A stretch of 64,000 bases of DNA from Costus lasius (lineage: Eukaryota; Streptophyta; Magnoliopsida; Zingiberales; Costaceae), in contig CM050451.1 in the NCBI GenBank assembly GCA_027563935.2, positions 33,433,565 to 33,497,564 of the forward strand, written 5' to 3'. Positions 61,676-64,000 of the stretch are shown piece after piece. The notes under the pieces were generated by a model. The model was given only the letters and a program-made list of their open reading frames with translations. It did not search any database and was not told where the DNA came from. Each line of letters opens with the position of its first letter. Position 1 is the stretch's first letter. The translations under genes were made by a program, and so were the position numbers.

Positions 61676-64000
61676 CTAATGGTTGAGAAATCTCAAACCC
61701 ATATTATTACAGTGCTTCTCATGCTTCTGCTGCGCCAGAGGCTTGGTAAGCGGGTCTGCCAGATTGTCATCTGTATGAACCTTGCAGATTTTGATCTCGC
61801 CACGATCTATGATCTCCCTGATCAAATGAAACCGTCTCTGTATGTGCTTGGACTTCTGGTGCGACCGTGGTTCCTTTGCTTGTGCGATTGCTCCAGTGTT
61901 ATCACAGAAGATAACCAAAGGGTCTGCACTCGAAGGAACGACACCAAGTTCTCTCACGAACTTACGAATCCACACTGCCTCCTTGGATGCTTCCGAGGCT
62001 GCAACATACTCGGCTTCTGTTGTGGAATCAGCAACAGTTGACTGTTTGAAACTCTTCCACACCACTGCACCTCCATTCAAGCTAAAAACATAGCCTGATT
62101 GCGATCGGAAATCATCCTGGTCTGACTGGAATGAAGCGTCAGTATATCCCTCTATACTGAGTTCTTCCTGACCACCATATATCAAGAACATATCTTTGGT
62201 TCTCCGCAGATATTTTAAAATGTTCTTGACTGCAATCCAGTGCGCCATACCTGGATTACTTTGGAAACGACTGGTTACGCTTAACCCGTAAGCGACGTCT
62301 GGGCGAGTACACAACATCGCATACATTATGGATCCAATAGCCGAAGCATAAGGCGTATTGTCCATTTCATCTTTCTCAGTCTGTGTTTGTGGACACTGAC
62401 TCTTCGAAAGATTCAGACCATGTCTGACTGGAAGATATCCTCGTTTAGAATTCTCTAAATGAAATCTCTCCAGGACTTTATCGATGTAAGTACTCTGGCA
62501 CAGCCCGAGAAGCCTCTTCGATCTATCCCTGTAGATCTTCACACCTAACACATAGGCTGCTTCTCCTAGATCTTTCATTTGGAAACATTTCCTCAGCCAT
62601 GCCTTCACAGCATGCATTTCAGGAATGTCATTTCCAATGATCAAGATATCATCGACGTAGAGGACTAGGAAAGTTATTACGCTCCCACTAAACCTCTTAT
62701 ATACACACGGGTCATCCTCGTTCTTGATGAACCCAAATTCACTGATTGATTCATCAAAACGAATATTCCAGCTTCTAGATGCTTGCTTAAGTCCATAAAT
62801 AGACTTCTTTAACTTGCATATCTTATGACGATCTGATGGATTAGTGAAACCTTCTGGTTGTGTCATATACACATCCTCATCCAGATTTCCATTAAGGAAA
62901 GCTGTTTTCACATCCATCTGCCAGATCTCATAATCATAATATGCAGCTATCGCGAAAAGAATCCGAATAGACTTAAACATAGCTACAGGTGAGAAAGTTT
63001 CATCATAATCTATCCCGTAGATTTGTTTGAAACCTTTCGCAACTAGCCTGCCTTTATAGGTAACCACGTTACCATCCATGTCAATCTTCTTCTTGAAGAT
63101 CCACTTACAGCCTATAGGGATAACTCCCGGAGGCGGATCAACCAAATCCCAAACTTGGTTATCTGACATGGAGTCCATCTCGGCGCGCATAGCTTCAAGC
63201 CATCTCGCTGACTCCGGTCCACTGACCGCATCCGCATAAGTGAGGGGTTCATCATGATCAATGATGTAGACTCCGTCATAGCGCTCAGGCTGTCGACGAA
63301 TCCTTCCCGATCTTCGCGGTTCCCGTGATATCTGAGCCTCAGGTTGTTCAATAACCTGTTCTACCGGCTCAGGCTCATCCAACTGTGCTTGACTACTTTG
63401 TCCTTCCTCTGGATTCTCATCCAGCTTTATTTCTCTCCCACTGGCCTCTTGCAGAAGAAACTCCTTCTCAAGAAATATGGCCGTCCGAGCAACAAAAACC
63501 TTGTTCTCTTTGGGATCGTAGAAATAATAACCCTTAGTTTCCTTAGGGTAACCGACAAAGATACATTTGTCAGATCTGCTCTCTAGTTTCCCAGAGGCGA
63601 GCTTTTTGACATAAGCCTCGCAGCCCCAGATCCTGATAAATGTCAAGCTTGGCTGTTTCCCATACCATAACTCATATGGCGTCTTTGAAACTGCCTTGGA
63701 TGGCACTCGGTTTAGTATCTTTGCAGCTGTTTCCAGTGCAAAACCCCAAAAGGAGTATGGAAGAGTAGCCTGACTCATCATAGAATGAACCATATCAAGT
63801 AACGTTCTATTTCTCCTCTCGGACACACCATTCCATTGCGGTGTTCCTGGCGGAGTGAGCTGTGAGATAATCCCACACTCCTTTAGATAGTCAGTAAACG
63901 CATGACTTAGGTATTCACCACCTCGATCTGAGCGAAGTGCCCTGATATTTCGGCCTAGCTGATTCTGTACTTCATTTTTGAACTCTTTGAACTTGTCAAA
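61676..64000 (-). CDS. gag-pol: Gag-Pol of copia H, partial (integrase to RNase H)
   Basis: It is open from the right edge to TAG at 61676-61678. The order is FDKFKEFKNE, SDRGGEY (second catalytic Asp), NGVSERR (Glu), the integrase C-terminus, RT with LYVDD, and RNase H with GYTDAS and ADPLTK, ending RFLNH. No stop or frameshift appears in about 775 codons, the only copia-1 copy here besides B that is clean in this part. Gag and protease lie outside the window, so intactness is unknown. Confidence 0.93.
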   Translation of the reverse strand, partial: FDKFKEFKNEVQNQLGRNIRALRSDRGGEYLSHAFTDYLKECGIISQLTPPGTPQWNGVSERRNRTLLDMVHSMMSQATLPYSFWGFALETAAKILNRVPSKAVSKTPYELWYGKQPSLTFIRIWGCEAYVKKLASGKLESRSDKCIFVGYPKETKGYYFYDPKENKVFVARTAIFLEKEFLLQEASGREIKLDENPEEGQSSQAQLDEPEPVEQVIEQPEAQISREPRRSGRIRRQPERYDGVYIIDHDEPLTYADAVSGPESARWLEAMRAEMDSMSDNQVWDLVDPPPGVIPIGCKWIFKKKIDMDGNVVTYKGRLVAKGFKQIYGIDYDETFSPVAMFKSIRILFAIAAYYDYEIWQMDVKTAFLNGNLDEDVYMTQPEGFTNPSDRHKICKLKKSIYGLKQASRSWNIRFDESISEFGFIKNEDDPCVYKRFSGSVITFLVLYVDDILIIGNDIPEMHAVKAWLRKCFQMKDLGEAAYVLGVKIYRDRSKRLLGLCQSTYIDKVLERFHLENSKRGYLPVRHGLNLSKSQCPQTQTEKDEMDNTPYASAIGSIMYAMLCTRPDVAYGLSVTSRFQSNPGMAHWIAVKNILKYLRRTKDMFLIYGGQEELSIEGYTDASFQSDQDDFRSQSGYVFSLNGGAVVWKSFKQSTVADSTTEAEYVAASEASKEAVWIRKFVRELGVVPSSADPLVIFCDNTGAIAQAKEPRSHQKSKHIQRRFHLIREIIDRGEIKICKVHTDDNLADPLTKPLAQQKHEKHCNNMGLRFLNH

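Larger units (their letters stand above)
59978..64000 (-). mobile_element. Copia-1 element H, 3' part, nested in D3, running off the right edge
   Basis: It has 3' LTR 59978-61655, purine tract 61656-61672 and pol from 61676. The left neighbour CAACC (59973-59977) is the presumed TSD and would have to recur beyond 64000 if the insertion is simple. The visible coding is undamaged. Confidence 0.92.

Noticed and set aside
1..64000. CRISPR arrays, operons, prophage or bacterial defence systems
   Set aside because: Nothing prokaryotic is present; all direct repeats are explained by LTRs, TSDs or short tandem arrays of plant retroelements.

Overview
The window is plant nuclear DNA made almost entirely of LTR retrotransposons inserted into one another. 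The evidence is plant-type Ty1/copia and Ty3/gypsy polyproteins, LTRs of 1.7-2.9 kb with TG...CA ends, primer-binding sites (TGGTATCAGAG type) matching initiator Met-tRNA, and 5-bp target-site duplications (TSDs). I found no host protein gene, rRNA, tRNA gene, CRISPR array or bacterial feature. The species cannot be named from this sequence; a large, repeat-rich angiosperm genome is the best guess.

Layout. (1) 1-24272: copia element A (+), whose 5' LTR lies left of the window. It carries two insertions of its own family: B (1629-10701, +, almost intact, TSD ACAAA) and C (10949-19569, -, TSD ATGAG, internally rearranged). (2) 24273-25189: unrecognised sequence with a repetitive, coding-like stretch. 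(3) about 25190-52624: an old, decayed Ty3/gypsy element E (+). Its gag is split by D (26461-36970, +, TSD CATGG), a full-length chromovirus-like element with an uninterrupted 1534-residue gag-pol. Its integrase is split by a minus-strand copia LTR, K (40678-52378, TSD CCACC). K contains a further solo LTR, L, flanked by a 348-bp duplication, and a copia element F (+) whose 3' LTR is cut and fused to an inverted LTR. (4) 52625-64000: a minus-strand copia element of a second family, G, inserted in E. Its LTR carries a solo LTR of the D family (D2, TSD GGCAG). Its integrase is cut by another D-family LTR (D3), which is itself cut by H, a minus-strand copia-1 element running off the right edge.

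The elements work as self-contained units. LTRs supply promoter and ends, a Met-tRNA primes reverse transcription at the PBS, and one long Gag-Pol frame encodes capsid, protease, integrase, reverse transcriptase and RNase H. Copia (A, B, C, F, G, H) has integrase before RT; gypsy (D, E) has it after. B and D look youngest: about 3 LTR differences over 1675 bp and about 7 over 2875 bp, counted by eye. B has one stop codon. D has an open frame but an unusual protease motif. A, C, F and G carry stops, frameshifts or deletions, and E is the most decayed.

Beyond the nesting, the points most worth a second look are: three separate LTR-LTR rearrangements (in C, L and F/K); a tRNA/SINE-like module with A- and B-box spacing in the long copia leader; a paired palindromic leader motif; a hairpin with a GNRA-type loop just downstream of the LTR TATA box; and a candidate leader intron ending just before gag.
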